Shown: positions 1 to 7,004 of the stretch, piece after piece
Layout: every line of letters begins with the position of its first letter
How positions within the stretch are numbered: the first letter of the stretch is position 1
NCBI GenBank assembly: GCA_019246495.1
Contig: JAFAQI010000436.1
Coordinates: 1-9,694, forward strand
Direction: 5' to 3'
Source: Frankiales bacterium
GTDB taxonomy: Bacteria; Actinomycetota; Actinomycetes; JAFAQI01
Length of the DNA stretch: 9,694 bases
Made by a program: the position numbers and the translations under genes
Notes under the pieces: generated by a model
Seen by the model: the letters and a program-made list of their open reading frames with translations, nothing else
Database searches by the model: none
Told to the model about the DNA's origin: nothing

Positions 1-684
<684 letters not shown>

Positions 685-691
685 GTCTCCG

Positions 692-749
692 GCGCGCTTC
701 GCGCGCTTGTCGTGGGGCCCCAACCCCACTCCCCGGTGGGGGGCGGGCC
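692..749 (+). terminator. Tandem GC hairpins, likely aceA transcript end
   Basis: The first hairpin is GCGCGC-TTC-GCGCGC (692-706). The second nests CCCCAC (724-729) with GTGGGG (736-741) inside GGCCC (716-720) with GGGCC (745-749), separated by a 3x3 internal loop. There is no T-tract. U-less GC hairpins after stop codons are common in actinobacteria, so termination is the simplest reading, but the lack of a T-run leaves room for an mRNA-stabilising role. Confidence 0.5.
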
Positions 750-751
750 TC

Positions 752-783
752 ACGACAGAACGACAGCACGACAGCACGGCAGC
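752..783. repeat. Four tandem copies of an 8-bp unit (ACGACAGC)
   Basis: The consecutive octamers are ACGACAGA, ACGACAGC, ACGACAGC and ACGGCAGC. Copies 2 and 3 are identical; copies 1 and 4 differ from them by one base each. The array lies in non-coding sequence between the hairpins and the small ORF. An 8-bp unit is not a multiple of three, which agrees with it being non-coding. It may be a slippage-generated microsatellite or a protein-binding array. Confidence 0.75.
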
Positions 784-842
784 AGGATCTGACAACGGCG
801 TCAGTGCACGGCACCAGAACTCCTAGCCCTGAGGAGAACGAG

Positions 843-1028
843 ATGCGGCACTGTGACGGACGACTGTTCGACGGCAGCGCGTGCAACAACGACGTGCTCG
901 ACTGCGCCGGTTGTGGCGCGACCGGTTGCTACGGCGACGGTTGTGACAACCAGCGGTTCACGGCGACGACGTGTTGCGGCGGTGAGCTCCGCGCCAGCGC
1001 GCGCGTGTTCGCCACAGCAGCCGCCTGA
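843..1028 (+). CDS. Small cysteine-rich protein, probable metal-binding (61 aa)
   Basis: This 61-residue ORF starts at ATG with GAGGAG (831-836) six bases upstream, a strong ribosome site that decides the start. It has eight cysteines (13%): C4, C14, C21, C24, C29, C34, C44 and C45. C21-A-G-C24 is a zinc-knuckle-type CxxC, followed by GC29(x4)C34. The spacing suggests two or more Cys4 metal sites or a zinc-ribbon-like fold; no signal peptide or membrane segment is seen. The last 16 residues are Ala-rich and cysteine-free. The closing C44-C45-G-G is odd where a CxxCG would complete a ribbon, so the 3' end may be diverged or frameshifted. It is transcribed toward the lipoprotein gene, with 16 bases between the two stops. 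I do not recognise a named family with certainty. Expression rests on the ribosome site and the cysteine pattern. Confidence 0.68.
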   Translation: MRHCDGRLFDGSACNNDVLDCAGCGATGCYGDGCDNQRFTATTCCGGELRASARVFATAAA

Positions 1029-1044
1029 CGGGCACTCGCTAGCC

Positions 1045-1953
1045 CTAGGCCCTTGTCACTTCGCCCAGGATCGTTCCGGTGGGGCTGACGAAGACCAGCC
1101 GACCGTGCCGCAGGCCAACCCGTCCGGCGCGTGCCGGCCACTCCGACACCGGAGAGTTGGCGCATCCGATGGCGGTCGATGCTCCCGAGGTGGCGAGTAG
1201 CAACCCGTCCGGCCCGACGACGTAGCGACCGCCGGCGCCATTGCATCCGTCGGAGCCTGTGTAGCGGCCGTCCCGGCCGAACGCAACGAACGCGCGGTCG
1301 GCGACCGGACTCTTCTGCTCGTGGCCAACGACCGGCAGCCACCGTCCGAGAACGTCGCTTGCCGGCGCTGGGCGCAGACCGGCAGGTAGCGGCGCCGGGT
1401 CGCGCACCTGGTCGCGGATGGCCTTGGTCACGACGGGTGGCCCGGCGTACGTCGTGCTGTCGTTCGGCCCCGCGTGCGGATGCGCGCCGGGGGTCAGGCG
1501 AGCAACCGTGGCACCCGCGCGATCCAGCAGCAGCATCGCCGATCCGTCGGTCCGGAAGCCGGTGACGCGATCCAGCCAGGGCCACGCGGGGTTCTTCGCC
1601 GGCAGATAGCAGCTCTGGTCGCCGCCATAGAGGTCGCCGATGAACAGGCCGTGCGGGTTCGCGCGCCACCCACCGAAGAACATCCCGCACCGGCGGAACA
1701 GTACGAGTTTGCCGCTCTCGCGGTCCCCGATCGTGAGGATGGCACCAGGGTCCTCACCGGCCGCGGTCAGGTGCCACGACCCGACCAGCCGGGTCGGATC
1801 GCCCGGAGTCCACGGACCCGATGCGGGTGCGGAGGGCGTGACCGGCCGGCTGCGCACGACCGGGGACTGCTCGGCACACGCCGACATCAGCAGCGCCGCG
1901 CCCAGCAGGGCCATCAGTCGCGTGGCAACAGCCCTTGAGGTCGCGCGTCGCAT
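1045..1953 (-). CDS. Secreted lipoprotein with META/HslJ-type domain
   Basis: A 302-residue exported lipoprotein. Residues 1-25 form a signal peptide with an Arg-rich n-region and a hydrophobic core ending LLMSAC, so C26 is the likely lipidated cysteine (Met at -3 is a tolerated but unusual lipobox residue). Residues about 202-300 match the META (DUF306, HslJ-like) pattern: W205, FGRDGRYTGSDGCNGAGGRY (225-244) and a second cysteine, C264. Residues 56-155 repeat the layout (W60, C89-G, C115, W126, a closing LLLDRAG strand), suggesting two tandem META-like domains. Known META proteins are linked to heat or antibiotic stress (HslJ) but their biochemistry is poorly defined, so no ligand is claimed. 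The start at 1953 is chosen because AGGGAGG lies 4 bases upstream; an in-frame ATG at 1971 is the alternative. The gene is divergent from the flavoenzyme gene and convergent with the Cys-rich ORF. Confidence 0.9.
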   Translation of the reverse strand: MRRATSRAVATRLMALLGAALLMSACAEQSPVVRSRPVTPSAPASGPWTPGDPTRLVGSWHLTAAGEDPGAILTIGDRESGKLVLFRRCGMFFGGWRANPHGLFIGDLYGGDQSCYLPAKNPAWPWLDRVTGFRTDGSAMLLLDRAGATVARLTPGAHPHAGPNDSTTYAGPPVVTKAIRDQVRDPAPLPAGLRPAPASDVLGRWLPVVGHEQKSPVADRAFVAFGRDGRYTGSDGCNGAGGRYVVGPDGLLLATSGASTAIGCANSPVSEWPARAGRVGLRHGRLVFVSPTGTILGEVTRA

Positions 1954-1977
1954 CAGCCCTCCCTTTGCCATCGTGAT

Positions 1978-2004
1978 GGACGCGCCGACCGCCGTCGAGG
2001 TTCC
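1978..2004 (-). promoter_or_regulatory. Candidate ECF-sigma-type promoter for the lipoprotein
   Basis: Read on the minus strand, GGAAC (2004-2000) is followed after 17 bases by CGTCC (1982-1978). This resembles the GGAAC ... CGTC layout of many extracytoplasmic-function sigma promoters. Transcription would begin near 1971-1973, either just upstream of the ribosome site for the ATG at 1953 or essentially at the in-frame ATG at 1971. An envelope lipoprotein under an envelope-stress sigma factor would make sense, but short motifs like these also occur by chance. Confidence 0.35.
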
Positions 2005-2007
2005 TCG
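1996..2007. promoter_or_regulatory. Inverted repeat CGAGG-TT-CCTCG in divergent promoter region
   Basis: A perfect 5-bp inverted repeat with a 2-bp centre sits midway in the 93-bp gap between the divergent lipoprotein and flavoenzyme genes. It overlaps the candidate -35 element of the lipoprotein promoter. It could be a small operator; its size makes chance occurrence plausible in GC-rich DNA. Confidence 0.3.
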
Positions 2008-2031
2008 CGCGGAATGGCACGAACGCTGGAA

Positions 2032-2047
2032 TGACACGATCCACGGA
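2032..2047 (+). promoter_or_regulatory. Candidate extended -10 for a leaderless flavoenzyme mRNA
   Basis: TGACACGAT (2032-2040) reads as an extended -10 (TGN then CACGAT), with six bases between it and the ATG at 2047. Transcription would therefore begin at or next to the start codon. This fits the lack of any Shine-Dalgarno sequence upstream of this ATG. No -35 is evident, and the hexamer starts with C rather than T, so support is modest. Confidence 0.35.
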
Positions 2048-2970
2048 TGCTTGCGACCTGGTTGACCGACCGCCTCGGCCTGACCGTCCCTGTCGTCTGC
2101 GCGCCGATGGCCGGAGTTGCCGGCGGCGCGCTTGCCGCCGCTGTCTCCGACGCTGGCGGACTCGGACTGGTCGGGATCGGGCGCGAGCCGGTCGAGGGCG
2201 TGCAGGCCCAGTTCGCTCTCGTCGCAAACGGCGACCGAAAGTTCGGTGCCGGTCTGCTCGCGTGGGTGCTCGCCGACCGACCCGAGCTGCTCGACATCAC
2301 GCTGGAGGCGAAGCCGTCGCTGGTGTCCATCTCCTTCGGCGACTGGCAGCAGCACGTGCAGCGCGTGAAGGAGAGCGGGGCGTTGTTCGCGACTCAGGTC
2401 GGCACCGTTGCGGAGGCGCGCTACGCGGCCAGCAGTGGAGTCGACGTGCTTGTCGCGCGCGGCGGTGAAGGCGGCGGACACGGTCGCGACCTGGTCGCGA
2501 CGCTTCCGCTCCTGCAGGGAGTGCTCGACGCTGTCGACGTCCCGGTGCTGGCGGCGGGCGGCATCGGCACCGCGCGCGGCCTGGCCGCGGTGCTTGCCGC
2601 CGGTGCGGCCGGCGCCTGGGTCGGTACGGCGTTCCTCACGTGCGTCGAGTCCTTGCTGCCACCGCAAGGTCGCGAAGTCGCATTCGCAGCCGAAGACCGG
2701 GACACCATCTATACGACGGTGCTCGACGCGGCGCGCGGAGCGGCCTGGCCGACCGAGTTCGGCGGTCGCGCCGTCCGCAGTGAGTTCACCGACACCTGGC
2801 ACGGCCGCGATGACGAGGTGCGGGCGACCGGTGCCAAGCCGGAGACCTGGATCACCTGGGCCGGGCAAGGCGTCGGCTTGCTGCACGAGTCCCGTCCCGC
2901 GGCGGACGTCGTTGCCGGCTTTGCGGCGGCCGAACAGCTTCTTCGCGACGCAGCAAGCCGATCCCGCTGA
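2047..2970 (+). CDS. Nitronate monooxygenase-type FMN enzyme
   Basis: A 307-residue TIM-barrel flavoenzyme of the nitronate monooxygenase (2-nitropropane dioxygenase) family. Members use FMN and O2 to oxidise toxic nitronates such as propionate 3-nitronate; several relatives have other flavin-dependent roles. Visible landmarks are VCAPMAGVAGG (17-27), the first FMN-contacting strand; ARGGEGGGHGR (137-147), carrying the conserved catalytic histidine H145; and LAAGGIGTARG (168-178) with AGAWVGTAF (188-196), the FMN phosphate-binding segment. Length and motif order are normal and nothing is missing. FabK-type enoyl-ACP reductase shares the fold, but the GGxGGGH motif and solitary context favour nitronate monooxygenase; the physiological substrate is unknown. 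The start at 2047 has no ribosome site and may be leaderless. The gene stands alone, divergent from the lipoprotein and 96 bases before the permease. Confidence 0.9.
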   Translation: MLATWLTDRLGLTVPVVCAPMAGVAGGALAAAVSDAGGLGLVGIGREPVEGVQAQFALVANGDRKFGAGLLAWVLADRPELLDITLEAKPSLVSISFGDWQQHVQRVKESGALFATQVGTVAEARYAASSGVDVLVARGGEGGGHGRDLVATLPLLQGVLDAVDVPVLAAGGIGTARGLAAVLAAGAAGAWVGTAFLTCVESLLPPQGREVAFAAEDRDTIYTTVLDAARGAAWPTEFGGRAVRSEFTDTWHGRDDEVRATGAKPETWITWAGQGVGLLHESRPAADVVAGFAAAEQLLRDAASRSR

Positions 2971-2994
2971 CGCCGCGATCGGGTCACGATGTGG

Positions 2995-3014
2995 CAACGA
3001 CCGACCCGTCGTTG
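2995..3014 (+). terminator. Terminator-like hairpin after the flavoenzyme gene
   Basis: CAACGAC (2995-3001) pairs perfectly with GTCGTTG (3008-3014) across a 6-base loop, starting 24 bases after the stop codon. A competing pairing, CGGGTC (2980-2985) with GACCCG (3003-3008), overlaps it. A weak T-containing stretch, GTCTTTG, follows about 8 bases later. This would separate the flavoenzyme transcript from the ABC operon, though the tail is poor for a classical intrinsic terminator. Confidence 0.4.
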
Positions 3015-3066
3015 GCCGAGTCTTTGCTAGGCATGCACCCGTGCGCTTCCCCGTCGGGCCGCAAGC

Positions 3067-6000
3067 ATGACGGCCGCGCTGACACTGCTGCGCGGCCTGG
3101 CGCACCGTGCGGGCACGACGGCGGTGATCCTGCTGGTCGCGTTGTGCGCGACCGCAGCGGCCGCTGTCGGGCCGACGTACTACGAAGCCGCCAAGGACTC
3201 GATCCTCCAGGACACGATCAGCTCCGTGTCGGTCGTCGACCGTGGCCTGGAAGCGGTGGCCCAGGGTCCCGCGCAGAACTCGATCGGCACCCTGCGCGCC
3301 AATGTCGACGACCAGATGCAACGCGTGGTGGGGTCGCGCTCACGCACCGACCGGATGTTCGATGCCGACGTCCTTGCCGTCGAGACGACGCGGTTCTTCA
3401 CCGCGACGGGTGAGAACGTCGGACTCGTCTGGCGCACCGGCGTCTGTGGCCACCTGCGACTACGAGCCGGACATTGCCCGCAGTCGGTCGGCGACATCAT
3501 CATCGCGACGAGCCTGGCCGCGCTGAACGGCTGGCACGTCGGCGACGTTCTGTCTCCGGCCGGCGGCACCCAGCTGCGAGTGACGGGCGTCTACGTGCCG
3601 CCTCCCGCAACGGACGACTACTGGTTCGCCCGGGGCAGTGTCTATTTCCCCAACGAGATCGTGGCGTCGATCGCGAACCGCGAAAATGCGAACCCGTACG
3701 ACGCGATGTTCACGCCGCAGTCCACGATCGACGCACTGCACGGCAATCCGCAAGGAACCACCGTTGTCTCGCGGGTTCTGCATCCGCAGCGTGTGCAGCC
3801 GACGGACGTCGACGTCCTTTCGCGGGTCGCCGCCCACATGACGACGTCACCGGTCTTTGCCGGTCAGGTGACGATCATCACGGGACTCGGCAACATGACC
3901 GACACCGTGCATGCCAGCTGGTCGGCGCTCGCGATCCCAGTCGTCGTCGTCACCGCCGAGCTGCTCGTGCTGACCTGGCTCCTGCTCTTCCTCGTCGTCA
4001 CCGATGCCGTGGAGGCGCGCGGCACCGAGATCGCGCTGGCCAAGCTTCGCGGGTACGGCGCAGCGCGGTCCGTCGTCTTTGGGCTCGGCGAGACCGTCAC
4101 CCTCTTGGTCGTCGCGCTTCCGGTCGGCGCAGTGGCCGGATGGCTGCTCACCGAGGCGCTCGGCAAGCTGCTCCTGCGCTCCGGCACACCGATCGGTCTT
4201 CCTGCCCTCGGCTGGGCAGCGGCCGCAGTCGCGGCCGTCGGCGGGGCAGCTGCCGTCATCGCCGCCGCGCGCCGGACACTCCGGCGACCCGTCGTCGAGC
4301 AGTGGCGGCGCACCGGCCGCCGGGCCACCGACCGCGGCTGGGTGTTCGACGCTGTGGTGCTGACCGGTGCCGTCGCCGGCCTCGTGCAGCTCGCGGTGAC
4401 CGGCACCTTCGGCTCCGCGCGGCGCAGTGCCCTGGCCCTGCTGGTGCCAGGGCTGCTCGGACTGGCGGTCGCCGTCGTCGGCTCGAGACTGCTGCCGCTC
4501 GCCTGCCGCGCGGCCTATGCGCGGACCCGGCGTACCGGGCCGTTGGGCCCGTTCCTTGCCATCCGGCACATCGCCCGGCGGCCGGGTGGCACGCGGACGA
4601 CGATGATCCTCGCCACCGCCGTTGCACTGGCGACGTTCAGCATGGCCGCCTGGTCCGTCGGCGCGAGCAACCGATCGCGCGTTGCGCAGGTCACGATCGG
4701 AGCGCCGACCGTCCTCACTGTCGCGCCACCGCTGGGCGTCGACCTCGGCGCGGCGGTGAGCCGAATCGATCCGAGCGGAAAGCACGCCGCTGCCGTCGAC
4801 ACGTACGACAGCGGACAGGGTGTGCTGCTCGCCGTGCAGCCGTCGCGCTTCGCGGCGGTCGCCAACTGGAAGGCCGCCGCCGTCGGCGATCCGGGGCACC
4901 TGCTGTCCCAGCTGCACCCCGCCGCACCCGCGCCGATCGTCGTGAACGGCGGGGAGTTCCGCGCGCACATTCTCGTCGGGCGGTTCAACCCGGCGGGTGT
5001 GAAGCTCTCGCTCGACGTGGTGGCGCTCGGGTCGAGTGCGCCGACGCCGATCGGGCTCGGCGTGGCCGCCGGCGCGGGTCCCGTCGTGCGCACGGGTTCA
5101 CTCGCCGGCTGTCCGTGCGTCCTCCGTGACCTGCAAGTGGAGTCCGCGGCACCGGGATCGACGCAGCTCGCTGGCCAGCTCACTCTCACCGGCCTCGAGA
5201 TCCGGTCGGGAGGCGGGGCATGGCGGCCGCTGCCGGGAGTGCTCGACGCGTCGCGGTGGGTCGACTCGGTCGACCAGCAGGTTGCCGTCCGGCCGAGTGG
5301 CGGCGGGATCCGCTGGTCTTTCTTCGCCCCCGTCGGGACGTTGCCGACGCTGCGAGTGCTTGACCGACCCGAGCCGCTGCCGGCTGTTGCATCGACAGCG
5401 TTCGCCGGAGGCGTCGCGTCGATGACGGCACCGGGTCTCGACGCCGGCAACCTCCGCGTCAACGTGCTGCGCACCGCGCGCACGATTCCCAGCGCGCCGG
5501 CGGACGCCGTCGTCGTCGACCTCGACTACGCCGTGCGCGCGGCGTACAACAACCTGCTGCCGGCGACACAGCAGGTGTGGGTGCGTGGATCCGACACCGC
5601 GATCCAGCACGGGTTGAAGGCGGCGCACATTGCGGTGATCTCGCGGACCACGAGTCAGTCACTCGACGACCGGTTCAGCCGGCAGGGACCGGGACTCGCG
5701 AGTGTGCTGTTCCTCGCGGATGCCGCGGCAGCAGCGGCGTTGTCCGCACTCGCGGCCGTACTGAGCCTCGCGGCATCGGCGCGGCGGCGCCGCTACGAGT
5801 ACGCATCGTTGGGCGCCACCGGGGCCAGTCGCCGCACCCTCTACTCGGCACTCGCCATCGAGCAAACCGTCGTAGTCGGATTCGGCGCGTTGCTCGGCGT
5901 CGCTGCAGGTCTGGGCTCGGTGTGGCTGGCCGGTGCAAACGTGCCCAACTTCGTGGTTGCTCCGGCGCGTGACCTGCTGCGTCATCGTCCGTCGGTCGTG

Positions 6001-6117
6001 CTGCTCATCGGCGTGCTCGGTGGCGCGCTCGTGCTGCTGCTTGCAGCAGCGATGCTCGCCGCCGCCGGGCTGTTGCGTTCGGTTTCGCCCGAGCAGCTTC
6101 GGGAGTCGCAGGTATGA
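3067..6117 (+). CDS. FtsX/MacB-type ABC transporter permease, double-domain
   Basis: A 1016-residue membrane permease in which two FtsX-like halves are fused in one chain. Hydrophobic segments that look like membrane helices lie near residues 16-35, 286-311, 335-361, 379-400, 426-446, 454-477, 511-532, 876-904, 928-956 and 975-1000 (ten in all). The FtsX cytoplasmic coupling pattern appears twice: VEARGTEIALAKLRGYGAAR (315-334) and YEYASLGATGASRR (910-923). Two large extracytoplasmic domains, about 36-285 and 533-875, carry cysteine pairs C127/C137 and C682/C684 that could form disulfides outside the membrane. Family members act by mechanotransmission or by moving lipids, lipoproteins or peptides at the envelope; the substrate here cannot be inferred. 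The ATG lacks a clear ribosome site but places a typical first helix correctly. The gene overlaps the next one by 4 bases, so it is the first gene of a translationally coupled operon. Confidence 0.92.
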   Translation: MTAALTLLRGLAHRAGTTAVILLVALCATAAAAVGPTYYEAAKDSILQDTISSVSVVDRGLEAVAQGPAQNSIGTLRANVDDQMQRVVGSRSRTDRMFDADVLAVETTRFFTATGENVGLVWRTGVCGHLRLRAGHCPQSVGDIIIATSLAALNGWHVGDVLSPAGGTQLRVTGVYVPPPATDDYWFARGSVYFPNEIVASIANRENANPYDAMFTPQSTIDALHGNPQGTTVVSRVLHPQRVQPTDVDVLSRVAAHMTTSPVFAGQVTIITGLGNMTDTVHASWSALAIPVVVVTAELLVLTWLLLFLVVTDAVEARGTEIALAKLRGYGAARSVVFGLGETVTLLVVALPVGAVAGWLLTEALGKLLLRSGTPIGLPALGWAAAAVAAVGGAAAVIAAARRTLRRPVVEQWRRTGRRATDRGWVFDAVVLTGAVAGLVQLAVTGTFGSARRSALALLVPGLLGLAVAVVGSRLLPLACRAAYARTRRTGPLGPFLAIRHIARRPGGTRTTMILATAVALATFSMAAWSVGASNRSRVAQVTIGAPTVLTVAPPLGVDLGAAVSRIDPSGKHAAAVDTYDSGQGVLLAVQPSRFAAVANWKAAAVGDPGHLLSQLHPAAPAPIVVNGGEFRAHILVGRFNPAGVKLSLDVVALGSSAPTPIGLGVAAGAGPVVRTGSLAGCPCVLRDLQVESAAPGSTQLAGQLTLTGLEIRSGGGAWRPLPGVLDASRWVDSVDQQVAVRPSGGGIRWSFFAPVGTLPTLRVLDRPEPLPAVASTAFAGGVASMTAPGLDAGNLRVNVLRTARTIPSAPADAVVVDLDYAVRAAYNNLLPATQQVWVRGSDTAIQHGLKAAHIAVISRTTSQSLDDRFSRQGPGLASVLFLADAAAAAALSALAAVLSLAASARRRRYEYASLGATGASRRTLYSALAIEQTVVVGFGALLGVAAGLGSVWLAGANVPNFVVAPARDLLRHRPSVVLLIGVLGGALVLLLAAAMLAAAGLLRSVSPEQLRESQV

Positions 6118-7004
6118 CGACAACCACCCCGTCGTACGCCGACGACGCACCCGCCGTCCGGTGCGACAACCTCGTGCACGTCTATGGCACACCGGGAGCA
6201 GAGGTCGCCGCACTGCGCGGTGTCGACCTGCTCGTGCGCCCTGGGGAGACCGTCGGGCTGGTCGGTCCGTCCGGCGCCGGCAAGACGACGTTGCTGTGGC
6301 ATCTCGCCGGGCTGCTCAAGCCGACCGCCGGCACCGTCGAGGTCGCCGGCCACCGGCTCGCGAACATGACACCGCGCGACCTTGCGTCGCTGCGGTTGCG
6401 TGAGATCGGTGTGGTGCTGCAGAACCCCGGCCGCAACTTGCTGCCGTACGACTCCGCCGTCGCGAACATCCTCTTCGCCCAACGCCCGACCCGGCGCTCT
6501 CGTGCGGCGAAGCGTCGTCGCGCACTCGGGTTGCTCGAGGCAGTCGGGCTGGGCGGCGCCGCGACGCGCATCGCCGGGCAGCTGTCCGGTGGCGAGCAGC
6601 AGCGGCTCGCCGTCGCGGTCGCGCTCGCGAACTCACCCGGACTGTTGCTGGCCGACGAACCGACCAGCCAGCTCGACCCGGTGTCGGCCCAGGCCGTCCT
6701 CGAGCTGATCCGCGCGGCCAACGTCGACAACGGCACGACGGTCGTCGCCGTCACTCACGACGAGGCTGCCGCGGTCGCGCTCGGCCGCACCGTCACCATC
6801 CGCGACGGACGGGTCGGCGCGGAAGGACGCGCGGGGGAGGACTACGTCGTCGTCGGTCGCGACGGCACGATTCAGCTTCCGCCCGACTTGCTCGAGGGAT
6901 TGCCACCGGGGACCTTGGCCCGTGCCGTGAAGCACGAGCACGGCGTCGACCTGCGTCGCGTCTATCAACCGGGCGAGGGCCACGACCAGGATGGCGACAG
7001 GTGA
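6114..7004 (+). CDS. ABC transporter ATP-binding protein 1 (MacB/LolD-type)
   Basis: A 296-residue ATPase that should energise the permease encoded just upstream. All nucleotide-binding motifs are intact: Walker A GPSGAGKT (51-58), Q-loop Q103, signature LSGGEQQ (157-163), Walker B LLLADE (177-182), D-loop SQLD (185-188) and switch H215. The core resembles the MacB/LolD ATPases that pair with FtsX permeases. Residues about 234-296 form a charged C-terminal extension beyond the usual 225-235-residue core, with a short YVVVGRDGTIQLP strand pair; its role is unknown. The start is the ATG of an ATGA overlap with the permease stop, with GGGAG (6101-6105) 8 bases upstream, giving translational coupling. 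A second, different ATPase follows, so the working complex may contain an ATPase heterodimer. Confidence 0.94.
   Translation: MTTTTPSYADDAPAVRCDNLVHVYGTPGAEVAALRGVDLLVRPGETVGLVGPSGAGKTTLLWHLAGLLKPTAGTVEVAGHRLANMTPRDLASLRLREIGVVLQNPGRNLLPYDSAVANILFAQRPTRRSRAAKRRRALGLLEAVGLGGAATRIAGQLSGGEQQRLAVAVALANSPGLLLADEPTSQLDPVSAQAVLELIRAANVDNGTTVVAVTHDEAAAVALGRTVTIRDGRVGAEGRAGEDYVVVGRDGTIQLPPDLLEGLPPGTLARAVKHEHGVDLRRVYQPGEGHDQDGDR

Larger units (their letters stand above)
685..842. other. Structured spacer between aceA and the Cys-rich ORF
   Basis: These 158 bases hold no convincing gene. They contain a short GC hairpin (692-706), a larger compound GC hairpin (716-749), a four-copy 8-bp tandem repeat (752-783), and a CTGAC/GTCAG inverted repeat (789-793 and 800-804). 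They end with the GAGGAG ribosome site of the next ORF. I see no clear -35/-10 pair, so whether the small ORF has its own promoter is unresolved. Confidence 0.6.

Noticed and set aside
1029..1044. Bidirectional terminator between the convergent stops
   Set aside because: The 16-base gap holds only a CTAG-CC-CTAG repeat and no stable stem or T-tract.
929..1690. A 253-residue minus-strand frame overlapping the lipoprotein and the Cys-rich ORF
   Set aside because: It is out of frame with the lipoprotein, Arg-rich, and has no signal peptide or motif; the neighbouring frame explains the region.
2047..2970. FabK enoyl-ACP reductase or IMP dehydrogenase as identity of the flavoenzyme
   Set aside because: The fold is shared, but the GGEGGGH catalytic motif and length point to the nitronate monooxygenase family; there are no fatty-acid synthesis neighbours and no CBS domains or IMPDH cysteine loop.
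3012..3034. TTGGCC ... TAGGCA as a promoter for the ABC operon
   Set aside because: The spacing (10 bases) is far too short and the -10 lacks the final T; I cannot support a promoter here.
1954..3321. A very long minus-strand frame running upstream from the lipoprotein through the flavoenzyme region into the permease
   Set aside because: Only the part from 1953 down has a signal peptide and domain match; the upstream extension is antisense to the clear nitronate monooxygenase gene, reads as low-complexity Arg/Gly/Ala-rich sequence, and skips the lipoprotein's own ribosome site.
3474..5129. A 551-residue plus-strand frame inside the permease gene
   Set aside because: It is an out-of-frame Arg-rich shadow of the permease, typical of high-GC DNA; it has no domain and no ribosome site.
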